Of a DNA stretch of 64,000 nucleotides, positions 44,988 through 55,084 are shown one piece after another. The translations under genes and the position numbers were made by a program. Location of the stretch: contig OU964920.1 of the NCBI GenBank assembly GCA_918807975.1, positions 47,459,979 through 47,523,978 of the forward strand. The letters run 5' to 3'. How positions within the stretch are numbered: position 1 is the first letter of the stretch; each line of letters begins with the position of its first letter. The DNA comes from Aplidium turbinatum. Lineage: Eukaryota > Chordata > Ascidiacea > Aplousobranchia > Polyclinidae. The notes below the pieces were generated by a model. The model was not told the DNA's origin. It searched no databases and saw only the letters and a program-made list of their open reading frames with translations.

Positions 44988-46162
44988 AGGTGCACTGCAA
45001 CGAAAATACATGGCTTTTGTATTTGTAGATCTTTCTGAAATAAAACGTTTTTCAACAATTTTTTTATTTTTTGTGTTACCAGTAATTAAAAAACCTAAAA
45101 TAACCTTTTTTGAATTGAATGATTCTGATTGGTCAAAATTTTTGATGACGTCATTGGCTGGCAAAGCCGCATCCAAAGTCTACTGTTTTGCATGCAAACA
45201 CAAGGAACAAATCGCGTAGGCTACCGAAACAGCGAACAATTTTGGGCTAAGGGAGTTTTTACGCCCTTAAAATGGTGGTTTCTTGTATGGCTCCCGGTTG
45301 TACTAACCGGGGAATCGTTGGGTGTATCATTTCATCGTTTACCTCTGAATAATGACGACAAGCTGAAGAAATGGATCTCAGCGATGAAACTCAAAAACCC
45401 ACCTGTAAACAAGCACTGCCGTGTGTGCAGCAATCATTTTCTGGCCAGCGATTACCAACGTGATCTACAGGCAGAGCTAAAAAGCACCAAGTTCAGACAC
45501 CCGCTCATCCCTAAAGCTGTTTCTTCTGTCTTTGATTTTTCAAGATATGTGAAAGCCACTGTCAATGCAGTACCCACAAAACTCGATCGACCTAGGTACA
45601 TAGGTCTGTGAGTACGATCGGACGTTTGGATCGAATAGCAAAGCGAGAAAACAACAAGACTTTGAAACTTTTAGGACAGTAAAACATTGGCAGGGTAGGC
45701 ATATTAGGCAACTCTGAATACATCGGCTACTTTTAGCTGATATAAACCACTTGGTTCAAGCAAATTATTTTCCTGCATTTTTTTCAATGCAAATTTTCCA
45801 TCCGACTGCTGTCCGAACTGGTGTTGTCAGAGCACGAATCAGAATGATGTTCTTCGCTGTCAAGTCGCCGTCTTTTTGGTTCAAAGAAAAACCCTTGTCT
45901 TGTTTCAGACATCTTGCTTATGCTGATCTTCTATTACTCAATATGCAATGACCTATGCGACGTTTTTAAAGCAAATGCATCAAGCTGTTTACTTGGTTGC
46001 CAGCCGATGACGTCACAAGACACATAGCGCCATCAGGTGGCCGATTTTCATTTGGTTATATCTCCCAAACAAAAAGGCATATCAAAAAAATTTTTCGAAA
46101 AATATAATACTTAAACACTAAAGAATCACCAAAAAAATTTAATTTTTCATTTCTGACCCCCT
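44988..46162 (+). mobile_element. TTAA-flanked element carrying a THAP domain (Kolobok-like)
   Basis: TTAA lies on both sides (44984-44987, 46163-46166), inside sequence that is continuous in U1/U2. Ends AGGTGCACTGCAACGAAAAT and, on the other strand, AGGGGGTCAGAAATGAAAAA are only loosely similar. TTAA insertion plus a THAP gene is characteristic of Kolobok elements. Confidence 0.75.
45272..45611 (+). pseudogene. THAP-domain protein, frameshifted
   Basis: A THAP-type C2CH zinc finger: first cysteine pair in MVVSCMAPGCTNRG, then GVSFHRLPLNNDDKLKKWIS with the invariant Trp, then the C-x2-H pair in HCRVCSNHF, and the terminal RHPLIPKAVSSVF (AVPTIF-like) box. THAP domains bind DNA and are found in P and Kolobok transposon proteins. 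The first pair and the rest are in different frames, with the shift between about 45305 and 45340. The frame ends ~45 residues after the domain. Confidence 0.78.
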
Positions 46163-46399
46163 TTAAAGTGTTTTACCGGTCAAAACACTCCATCTGCTGC
46201 AGCGACCCGCAGATTACACATAAGCGGACGGGAAGGCAAGGAAGCTAATCTTCGTGTCCACCTTTAGGCATGCCTTCAAGTGTCCTGCTCTTGAGGGGTG
46301 TCAAACTATATTTTGGAAGGCCCAGCTAGTGCTCCTCACCACTCGGCTATGCAGCCGACTACTAGGCTTCTAGATGGCTATAGACTACACTCTACACTA

Positions 46400-46610
46400 C
46401 AGGCTTATGGGTAATTCGACGTTACTTCTAGGTAATTCGACGTTACTTCTAGGTAATTCAATGTTACTTATGGGGCTTATGGGTAATTCGACGCGACGTA
46501 TGAGGCTTATGGGTAATTCGACGCGACTTATGGTGCTTATGGGTAATTCGACGCGACTTATGGGGTTTATGGGTAATTCGACGCGACTTATGGGGCTTAT
46601 GGGTAATTCG
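46400..46610 (+). repeat. Minisatellite array 4 (U3), left of hAT
   Basis: GCTTATGGGTAATTCGACGC units; continues at 49829 beyond the inserted hAT. Confidence 0.9.
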
Positions 46611-46938
46611 CAGAGATGTACGTATGCGCCGCAAATTCTACGCCGCATACATGCGACGTAGACTTTTTGTTTGCGCTAACGCTTGCGGCCACATTTTTTT
46701 GGATAGTTTGCGCTTGAGGATGCGCCGTAAAGTTTTCGCGGTTTTTTAGCGCATAGCGTCAACGCATACTTTTTAATGTCTTAGTTGTTGTTTGCAATTT
46801 ATTTTTTTTTGTCAAACTGCGAAATGTTGACGTCTTGCAATTGCCCATTGTTCTAGTGTTGTGTCACAGTGTCATCTATTGTTCAGTCAGCTGGAGTTTG
46901 TTTGTATATCGCACTACTGGCAGGCAGCACTACTGTCG

Positions 46939-47241
46939 GCAGCCATGGCCGAGTGGTTAGCGCGTTGGGCTCGCAGTCGAGAGCCTGCATGTTCGACTCC
47001 AGCCACCCGCACTTGCTGTTGTTTCTCTGGGCAAGAAACTTTACGATAATTGCCTCTACCTAGTGATCGATTTCGAGTAATGGGTAGTACCGAATTTAAG
47101 TCATACGTAAAGTAGACAACCGGAAACAGACATTGCTGTCGGCTGCAGCGTGGGTCAGGTGTATGTCGGAAGGCGTACACCGATGCATAGCGCTCAAGTC
47201 CGCTTTCCCGCAATGCAGGATAAAGATAAACAAACAAACAA
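46939..47241 (+). mobile_element. tRNA-derived SINE (family S2), second copy
   Basis: GCAGCCATGGCCGAGTGGTT head, TGTTCGACTCC B-box-like, same body as 43893-44190, tail (ACAA)n. Confidence 0.87.
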
Positions 47242-48170
47242 TACTGCCTTTGACGCTAGAGTCCCACGTGGAAACTGAAGTCTTGCAGAAAAAAAGAAAG
47301 AATTAGTTAAAACAACTTAGGCCTACTGCGAAATTACTTAGTAAATTACGGGTCAGAACAGGAATGTAATGTAAGCTAGCAAGTAGGTAGGTTGGTAATG
47401 TCGCTCCATGTAAAATGTAAACAATGACTTGGCTTCGTAGTGTGAAGTTTTTTTAGTCAAGCAGTGTTGAAGGCGTTTGTAAGCAATTGTGAGCACTTTA
47501 ATTTATATTAGTTAAGTCTTGCATTTTGGGGCAAATCAGAAACTTCTCTGGCAATGAGCAGTGCAGCCTATGTATCTAAACAAACTCAAATATTTGGTCT
47601 CCGACCGTGATTGCTTGCATGATGTTGTACTCTGTATGTTATATGTAGTACATTACTTTGCCTTTGCCGGTCATTCTTGTTGTAGGCTATGTAGCGTAGT
47701 AATGTGTTGGCCTACATACAGTAGGCTATCAAGCTAAGGTAATTTTTACTTGACAATTTATACATTCTGTTGCGTAAGTATGTAATTATATATGTTTTGT
47801 AACTTGATGAGAAGTTTAGCAAAACATGCATCCAGGGGCCAATTGTGAGAGGCTTTTGAGTAGCCTACTGCTAATAACACTAGTAATGCTAACTATCCCT
47901 GAATGCTAATAACAAAGAGTTGTGCAGTTCAGAATCTAAACTTGCTTGTGTCTGGCAGTTTTGTCTTCCATTAACCCACTTTTTAAAAATCTTATCAAAA
48001 AAAAGCATAGAGCTTACTGAGAGAATTATGGCATTACAAGCAACATTAGTCTTATTCAAACGGAATCATTTTAAAAATAGTGTTTTTTATAATGGATTTT
48101 TAGGGAGCGACAGTTAGTATATTACTAGGAGCGACAGTTAGTATAATACTAGAATTTTCTTGATAGGCAT

Positions 48171-48431
48171 ATGGTACAGTTTCTTACACTACACTATTGT
48201 ATTCAGGGAATAACTTACGGTAATACTAATCTCCAAGTGAAATGGAGCATGATAATACAAATCCATGGCCCTACAATCATGGAAAAGTATTTTAAGCTCT
48301 CTTCTTCGAAAGGCAAAAACTTATATTTTCAATGCCAGATGTGCCTTTCGGCCAAAAAGATAATTTCTTGTAACGAGAAATCGCGAAGTGGCTTGAAAAG
48401 TGTGTTGTTTCAAGTGGTTTATACCGTGTGA
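48171..48431 (+). pseudogene. BED-type zinc finger remnant of hAT transposase
   Basis: The frame contains IMEKYFKLSSSKGKNLYFQC, then QMCLSAKKIISCNEKSRSGL and K. This matches the start of hAT transposases: KYF, then C-x2-C, K.IS......NLK.H. The histidine pair end is not clear. It lies before the nested hAT, consistent with the N-terminal part of the 46611-49828 element's transposase. Confidence 0.6.
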
Positions 48432-48471
48432 ATGTTTGGCACCTAGCAAACAAAATGAGTTTGCGCTAGAG

Positions 48472-49694
48472 CAGTGTTTCTCAAACTTTTTTAGTCCATC
48501 GCCCTCTTTTCGTTATTGAAATAAAATTTCGCCCCCTAATTTTTTCAAGTAAAATAAACATTGATAATAGAGTGATAGACAAATTTAGTTTTAGGAATTT
48601 AATCAATGAAACTGACAGTAACATAAATACATGATAATGTTCAATGGGATATGTGAGATTGGCGACTTTTACAAAGTTTTGAAATGTTTGGCGACATCTT
48701 CGTAAGATAGAGTCGAAGATCATGCCGTTTATGAACTAGCAAGCGTTTTTTTGCTTTGAAAACATCAATGCCACAGCCGAAAACCCCTTTTCAACCATAT
48801 ATGAAGTAGAAAACGACAAAATCCACATTCTAGCTTCTTTCCAGAGAAGCTCATATTTGCCAGCAACCTGGCACCAAAATAAATCGTATCGATCATTTCT
48901 GAATTTTACTTGACTCATCATCTGTTTGCATATCAATGAACTGCTCTTGAAGTTCCACTTCTTCTACATGTAGGTTCGGTAGAAAATGGTTGTAACACCC
49001 AGTTTGGAACATGGAAGTCCACGAGATCTGGAAAGCGAAGTTTCATGTCTTTATGAAACATGTCTAAATGTGAGCAGTATTTTTGCCGTTGTTCTTCTGT
49101 AATAACATTCTCGCTCAAATTAGGAAACTGAGTTAAGACATTTTGACTTGCACTTATCTTGTTGTTGACATATTTTATCACAATATTCAGTGATTCATGC
49201 AGTTCAGGACTGAGATTAGGCTACGGGCAACCAAATGCTGACGGTGATTACACAATGTATTGCAAGTCCAGGAATTGCTCTTTTCATCAGTGCAATGAAC
49301 CCTCGATGCTTTCCAACCATTGCCGAAGCACCATCAGTTGCGCATTGTAGAATATTCTTCAGTGGAATCCCCTTCTCTTCGTAGAAGTTTTTCACTGCAT
49401 TTGAGATGCTTGATGCCCGAATATCTGTAGGAAGACTGAGCGCAAAAATCCTTTCTTCTTGTTCTCATATTATGAACAAAACGCACATATCCAAGCAGCA
49501 GCGATACATTGTCAGTCAAGGTAGAATCATCTATTTGCAGTAAATGGTTTGCGCGTTGGACTGTTGTTAGCGCGTTGGACTGTTATTGGTGGTTTGATAA
49601 ATTCGCCCCCCGATCGCCCCCTTTGATTTTTTTGCCCCCCTGGCGCTCAAAATCGCCCCCAGGGGGGCGATTTCGCCCACTTTGAGAAACGCTG
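48472..49694 (-). mobile_element. Nested hAT (ZBED5-like) with 8-bp TSD
   Basis: CAGTGTTTCTCAAACTTTTT and the complement of TTTGAGAAACGCTG, flanked by CGCTAGAG (48464-48471, 49695-49702). GCCCCCT-rich right end. Minus-strand transposase remnant. Confidence 0.94.
48481..49519 (-). pseudogene. ZBED5-like hAT transposase, broken
   Basis: On the minus strand, in order and in several frames: LLGYVRFVHNM near 49490, IRASSISNAVKNFYEEKGIP and QCATDGASAMVGKHRG near 49300-49430 (a catalytic-Asp region), then FPDLVDFHVPNWVLQPFS near 49000, and the C-terminal dimerisation region WCQVAGKYELLWKEARMWIL and MVEKGFSAVALMFSKQKNAC near 48740-48870. This order matches ZBED5/ZMYM6-type hAT transposases. At least three frame changes and internal loss make it non-functional. 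Confidence 0.8.
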
Positions 49695-49828
49695 CGCTAG
49701 AGTATGCGCTAACGCTGACGCCGCCAACTTTTTTTACAAGTTGCGTTGACGCATGCGGCGTATAGTTTTTCGAACGTTTGCGGTTGCGCTGACGGCGTCA
49801 ATATTTTTTGTATGCGCGTACATCACTG

Positions 49829-49964
49829 GTAATTCGACGCGACTTATGGGGCTTATGGGTAATTCGACGCGACTTATGGGTAATTCGACGTGACTTATGG
49901 GTAATTCGACGCGACTTATGGTGCTTATGGGTACTTATGGGGCTTATGGGTAATTCGTGGGACC
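49829..49964 (+). repeat. Minisatellite array 5 (right end of composite)
   Basis: Continuation of array 4; ends TAATTCGTGGGACC, complement of the composite's left end. Confidence 0.9.
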
Positions 49965-50574
49965 CCCAGTGGTTGCTGAGAAATGGCATTTTGAAATAAG
50001 CCGGGTACCCCCCAAAATACGAAATTTCACAGGGCCATATCTCCAAAACCACTGGCCGGATTTTGATAAAATTAAAAATTCATGCGTTTTTGCCCAAAAC
50101 CTAACCACAAACCAAATTTGATGTAAATCGGTGATGGCGGCGTTAACAGCATTGGGTGAATTGAGCTGGAATGACCCACATATGAGTTACACAAAGCTTC
50201 TTTCCTTTGGTGGAGAATCATTTACACTACATATGAAATCAGTAGCAAAACATATGAAATCAATATTATAATAATAAAGAAGAAGCTGCTGTACTAACAG
50301 GTGTTTTTTTTACCCCATGAAAATTTTTTTACCCCAAAGCTGGGGTAAAAAAAATTCATGTCTTTTGTGCTCAATTTTCAAACCAGTTAATGGATTTAAA
50401 AAATTTCATTGAGGAATGATAGACATAAAATATGGTAGCCTGTGCTTGTGACCAAGTTTAGTGGTCATACTTGATAGCTAAAAATCTAGGACAACCTTTC
50501 TGAAACAATTTTTTTACCTCACTTGACTACAATAGTTATGATTCTAATCTAATTTCAAAAAGCTATAAAAGTTC
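49965..50574. other. No gene; small inverted repeat of TTTTTTTACCCCA
   Basis: A short hairpin (TTTTTTTACCCC / GGGGTAAAAAAAA) at 50319-50352. Otherwise nothing recognised. Confidence 0.5.
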
Positions 50575-50751
50575 GGAGCTGGTATACAAGTCCCCCTGGT
50601 AACTCATCACAAAGACAGGACTCGACCAAACATAGGGTGAAACTACTTTACCTTTGCTTTACTGTTCACACACTTCAATCCACATGTTTTGGTCAATTCC
50701 TCTTTGTCATGAGTTACCAGGGGGGGGGGGGGGGACTTGTATACCAGCTCC
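50575..50751. mobile_element. 177-bp hairpin MITE
   Basis: GGAGCTGGTATACAAGTCCC at 50575 is complemented at the right end (50732-50751), with ~45-bp arms continuing into CTGGTAACTCATSACAAAGA. The right arm contains a long G-run. TSD not certain. Confidence 0.7.
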
Positions 50752-50890
50752 AAAAATTCTAGTTCTATATGTTGATTGACTTTGTCTGCTCACTTCTGAC
50801 AAGTTGTAAGAAGTTTTTATTCACTTGCATGGTTAGTGATACAGCTTTGCTAGGCTGTCTGAATACTTCACTTCATGTAAATTTTCAAAC

Positions 50891-50987
50891 ATGAGTTCAA
50901 ACCAAGGAAAAATAAATGCGCTAGCTGCTGTTCGAATGATGCAAGTTGACGAAGAAGATGATGATGATGTAGCAGAACCACCATCAG
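50891..50987 (+). CDS. Possible first coding exon of an unknown gene
   Basis: ATG at 50891 opens MSSNQGKINALAAVRMMQVD then EEDDDDVAEPPS, ending at a CAG/GTCAGT donor-like site. Serine/acidic start with a plausible splice donor is typical of nuclear protein first exons. The 31-bp minisatellite follows within the putative intron. No second exon could be recognised, so this is speculative. Confidence 0.22.
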
Positions 50988-51033
50988 GTCAGTCTCTATC
51001 AAACACTTTCTTGAAATTATAAACAGATAGAGG

Positions 51034-51514
51034 TGGACCCATGCTGTCCTATCATACATTGGTATGGACCCATGCTGTCCCATCATACATTGGTATGGAC
51101 CCATGCCGTCCTATCATACATTGGTATGGACCCATGCTGTCCCATCATACATTGGTATGGACTCATGTCGTCCCATCATATATTGGTATGGACCCATGCC
51201 GCCCCATCATACGTTGGTATGGAGTGGACCCATGCTGCCCATCATACATTGGTATGGACTCATGCCGTCCCATCATACATTGGTGTGGACCCATGCCGTC
51301 CCATCATACATTAGTATGGACTCATGCCGTCCCATCATACATTGGTATGGACCCATGCCGTCCCATCATACATTGGTATGGATCCATGCCGTGCCATCAT
51401 ACATTGGTATGGACTCATGCCGTCCCATCATACATTGGTGTGGACTGTGGACCCATGCCGTCCCATCATATATTGGTATGGACCCATGCCGTCCCATCAT
51501 ACATTGGTATGGAC
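51034..51514 (+). repeat. 31-bp minisatellite, ~15-16 units
   Basis: TGGACCCATGCCGTCCCATC ATACATTGGTA units in tandem, with a few length variants. As 31 is not a multiple of three, all three forward frames stay open for 90-180 codons (GMDPCRPIIHWY, MPSHHTLVWTHAV). These frames are treated as by-products. One isolated unit lies at 51841-51878. Confidence 0.93.
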
Positions 51515-51840
51515 CTGGTTTTTTTTTTCGGTCATTTATCGGTCATTGACCGATTTTTTAGCAAAATGTCCGAAAAAATATAGTCAATTTGGTCAAAATG
51601 TTCGAAAAAATACATAGTCAATTCGGTCAAAATGTCCCTTTCGACATTAAACACGACAACGTTTCTCAGCAAAAGTTAATGTTGTAGCTAGCCAGGAAGT
51701 GCAAATTTTGGTTTGTATCAGCTACTTGAAAGGAAATACTTTCAACAGAAAAAATGACCAAAATAAATAAAAAATGACCGAATTTTTTCAAGTCATTTCG
51801 GACAAATGACCGAAAAGTCTCAGTGAAAAAAAAAACATAT
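51515..51840. mobile_element. AT-rich insertion within the 31-bp array
   Basis: Separates the last repeat unit from the array. Contains inverted TCGGTCATTT / AAATGACCGA phrases and AAAATGTCCGAAAAAATA repeats. No clear termini. Confidence 0.5.
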
Positions 51841-51901
51841 ATGGACCCATGCCCTCCCGTCATACATTGGTATGGACAGTTTTTGCTGCCAGAAAAATCC
51901 T

Positions 51902-51953
51902 ATTTTATTTTTCATTGCTCGTGCAAACGTGTAGAGAACAGCAAGTAAAATCA
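51902..51953 (+). repeat. LINE/SINE-like tail repeat, copy 1
   Basis: TTATTTTTCATTGCTCGTGC and AGAGAACAGCAA also occur at 63118-63166, next to AATTCAATTCAATT. Confidence 0.65.
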
Positions 51954-53910
51954 CAACAGTCTGATTCTGCACTCTGCAGTCTAAAGTTAGTTTGAGGTTT
52001 TTGACATAAATTTACTTGTGTAGCTTTTTCAGGCATGCTCGAGCTGTCGACAGTCTCGCTTGATGCTCTAACAATAGTTGGCTAACATCTCTATCACTTA
52101 TACAAATGTCGATCAAATCTTATTGCAAAATCCACCAATTTTTTCAAGAAACTAGCAAAATGTTTGTGCAAAAAATATATCTTGATACTCAATCATGTTA
52201 TTCCTGAGTATTTTGGAGTTTTGTAATTAAGTTCAGATCAGATCTATGCATAGAGCTTCAGCTGTTGCTGTTACTCCAATTTGTCGCTGTGTTTCAACAA
52301 TCATCATCGAAGCTACACAGCAGGTGTGAAACTAAAAGTAGCACTCTTGTGGTCAAATTTCGTATTGTGACATCACAGAGATTGGTAAGATCAAAAGGAC
52401 TGTGATTGCCACCTTTTCGAGAAAAATGCTTTGATCTTATATGCTCTGGGATGATCGCTGACAATATTGTGTTGTGTATCGCAGAACTAACCTTTGCAGC
52501 AAAATCTGTCATTTTACATTGATTCAACGTCTGCAGACATTTAGTCAATCCAATTTGATGTTGATGATGAATCAATATAATTTGATATCAATTCAACGTC
52601 ACATTGATTAAGCGTATCAAAACGTCTGGTAAATAGGTGATACGATTAACCGATTTCGTCTGCACACCAAAGTTAAATTTTTTGAAATGACATACAAGTA
52701 AATGCCAAAACAAAGTATTAAAACAGTTGCCATTACTTGACATTCCTACTAATTGTTTCATTTGGTCGAGTTTGATATGCACCAGCAGGAAAATAATTTT
52801 CTTTTTGTAACAAAATTACTTATTTAGAATGTTAAGATATATAATCAGGTTAAAGGTCAGATTTTGGAACATAGCTCCTATCCATCCCGGAATGGCCGTT
52901 TCATTGAGTCCGTTTCATTGAGTCCGATTCAGTGAGTCCAATCCCTTAACGGGGGATTTTTTCAATTGTTTTTTTAAATTATTGGGTACCGTAGCCGAAT
53001 TACCATTGCCGTTTTAAGATCAACACAAATGATCCAATTGTGATATTGCAACAATTCAATGATGATTTGTCGTATGTTTCTGTATTTACAAAGACTAGTT
53101 GAATGTGCAATTGAGACCGCACCAAATAATTTTCCATTATAATGAAGGAGGACACACTTTAACCTTCTCTCTTAGCAGTCAATGAACAACTGCCATTTAG
53201 TTGAGTTGTAAATCGGAATTCTCAACTCCTTCAGTAAACTTTATATGTCATGGCAATGCACAAAACAACTCTCACTTTGAAAGTAAGTAAAGTACTCTTT
53301 CTCTGGACCAATAAAACAACAGCTTCGCTCATTTTCTCGTTTAGTTTTGATGCAAAGAGTTTCGAAGCTGTTGTTTTTCTATTCCCAAATCTCATTTCAT
53401 AATTATGATCATTAGGCCTGCTGTCACTAACAAATTCCCTACAATGGCAAAGATCAACAGAGCAACTGCAAAGAGTTTATGTGATGTAAACACAACTGTT
53501 CTTTTTTTTTTCTACAAGCAGCTCAAACAAGACAAACAGAATAAAAATATCGCACAGTCCAAAATTTATTGTTCAATTATCATATGTGTAAGCACACTGA
53601 TTTTTTCCACCAGGCCACCTCCATCCACTTCTCCGCATTTGCACATCACACTCATTTTAAATCAAATATGGTTATTACTATGTAAACCCTTGACAGCCTG
53701 TTTCACCTAAAAGGAGGATCATCAGAAGGTCCTGAAAAACAATTGCAGGGTGAAAATTGTTCTTTGAATGGGCAATGCTTGTAGAAGGTCGTTGTTTACA
53801 AAGCCACCACTGATAACGGCCCGAAGGTTCTTAATTACATCGGTTGTTGTAAAACTGCTTTTAAAAACGTTTCTCCAACCATAAATGTTCCTTCATGGAT
53901 AGGTCTAAAC
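51954..53910. other. No gene recognised
   Basis: Contains a TTTACATTGATTCAACGTC half-motif at 52512 and repeated TTTCATTGAGTCCG at 52900-52930. Frames in it look like chance. Confidence 0.45.
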
Positions 53911-54411
53911 CAGCGGTTCGCAACCAGTGGGCCATGGCTCACTGGCGGCCATAGAAGCATTTTGAGGTGGGCCACAGACTTATTTAACAAACTGAGAGAT
54001 TTATTGAAACATTTTGCTTCATTTTTAACAGTATAGTTGATTTTAGACTTGTGTGTTTTTTTAGTAACAATGAATGATGCTGCTGTTTTTAGCTACAAAG
54101 TGGCAATCATCATTTTTTTTATTGCAACACAAAGTTTTTTGTTTCAAACAGTAAAATCACTCATTTTTACATTGATTCAACATCCGTCCTATGACATATC
54201 AGACTGACAGACATATTTATATTTAACTGGGTGTATGTTGACTTGTAGAAGCGACGACCAAACATGGCCTACCGCCGGCGCAGTAGTTTCCGTGGCCATT
54301 CTTACTTTGTGGCCATAGTTGCCATGTCTGCCAGAAGCTTAGAAGCCTGCTCCTTTAAAATTTCCTCTGTTCCTGGATAACTGGCCCTTTCATAGTTCAC
54401 TGCCAACCACT
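53911..54411. mobile_element. Probable hAT MITE, right end uncertain
   Basis: CAGCGGTTCGCAACCAGTGG at 53911 is a typical hAT end. A weak partner (TGCCAACCACTG) lies near 54400. No matching 8-bp flanks were found. Contains an ACATTGATTCAACA motif at 54167. Confidence 0.45.
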
Positions 54412-55084
54412 GACCTTGCTACATACAACTTCTTGAATTTTTTTGCAATAAATAAAATTTATCCAACTTATTTAATGCTTGAATACAAATGTGAAAGCCT
54501 GAAACATAGGAAACAACATTAACACGTTGACCACCGGGGGTTTTTTCAAGAAAATTTTCAGGTTGCCAAAATATTTTTTTTACAAGATATGATGCAATTT
54601 TTTAAAATTCTGACCATCATTACTCCACCATAATTTTAAAATTTTGTTACCAACATGTCACATCTTACACGAATTTTATACAGGGTTGCCATATTACCGT
54701 CCTTATTTTTAAGATTTGTTCTTATTTTGAAATACAATATTTGAGAAAAATGTATTGTCTTTATTTCTAAGAAATGTCCTTGTTTTTGACGTAAACATTT
54801 TTATTCAATTTATTTGTAACATCAGGTGCATATTAAAGTGGTTTTACTTTAAGGAATGGATCTTGCCCAATTTTTGACTTGCCCAGAAAGTGAAGATTCA
54901 TCGAACTCCTTGAAAAGCATTTTAAAGAAGAAAGAGGTTTCATGCAGGTCCCATTGTTTTACTTAATGTTTTTTACTTTACTTTAAATAGAAAAATTAAA
55001 ACTTTCAGAAATTAAGATATGACCAAAATAGGTTAATTTTAAGATTACCTGATGGTTACACAGGCCTTAAAACTTGTGTTTTTT

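Larger units (their letters stand above)
46611..49828 (+). mobile_element. 3.2-kb hAT element with nested SINE and hAT
   Basis: CAGAGATGTACGTATGCG and the complement of CGCATACAAAAAA...CGTACATCACTG, flanked by GTAATTCG (46603-46610, 49829-49836) within the minisatellite. GCGCTAACGC-rich subterminal regions. Carries S2 (46939-47241), a BED-finger fragment and a nested hAT (48472-49694). Confidence 0.93.
40425..49964. mobile_element. 9.5-kb three-unit composite with minisatellite ends
   Basis: Left end GGTCCCACGAATTACCCATA (40425) and right end are complementary (49945-49964). The flanks CCCAGGTGGT and CCCAGTGGT may be an imperfect 9-10-bp duplication. Inside are three copies of one unit: U1 40425-41590 (forward), U2 41597-43690 and U3 43700-49964 (both reverse). 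Each has, in order, a 30-bp minisatellite, S1 SINE-like DNA, a tRNA-like segment, an X segment (ACGTTATAACGT core) and a GTAAGTAATTCCACG inner end. Later insertions: hAT 41949, SINE 43893, unknown 44244, THAP/TTAA element 44988, hAT 46611. Confidence 0.82.

Noticed and set aside
43240-47237. Frames of 100-111 codons such as those with RRTPDPRCSRRQCLF or the WVIRRDLW repeats
   Set aside because: They lie entirely within SINE copies and the minisatellite.
51041-51617. Four plus-strand frames of 93-180 codons
   Set aside because: All arise from the 31-bp repeat, which keeps every forward frame open; no start context or splice support.
53405-53710. 101-codon plus-strand frame
   Set aside because: Low-complexity text with poly-F and no family resemblance, codon pattern or splice context.
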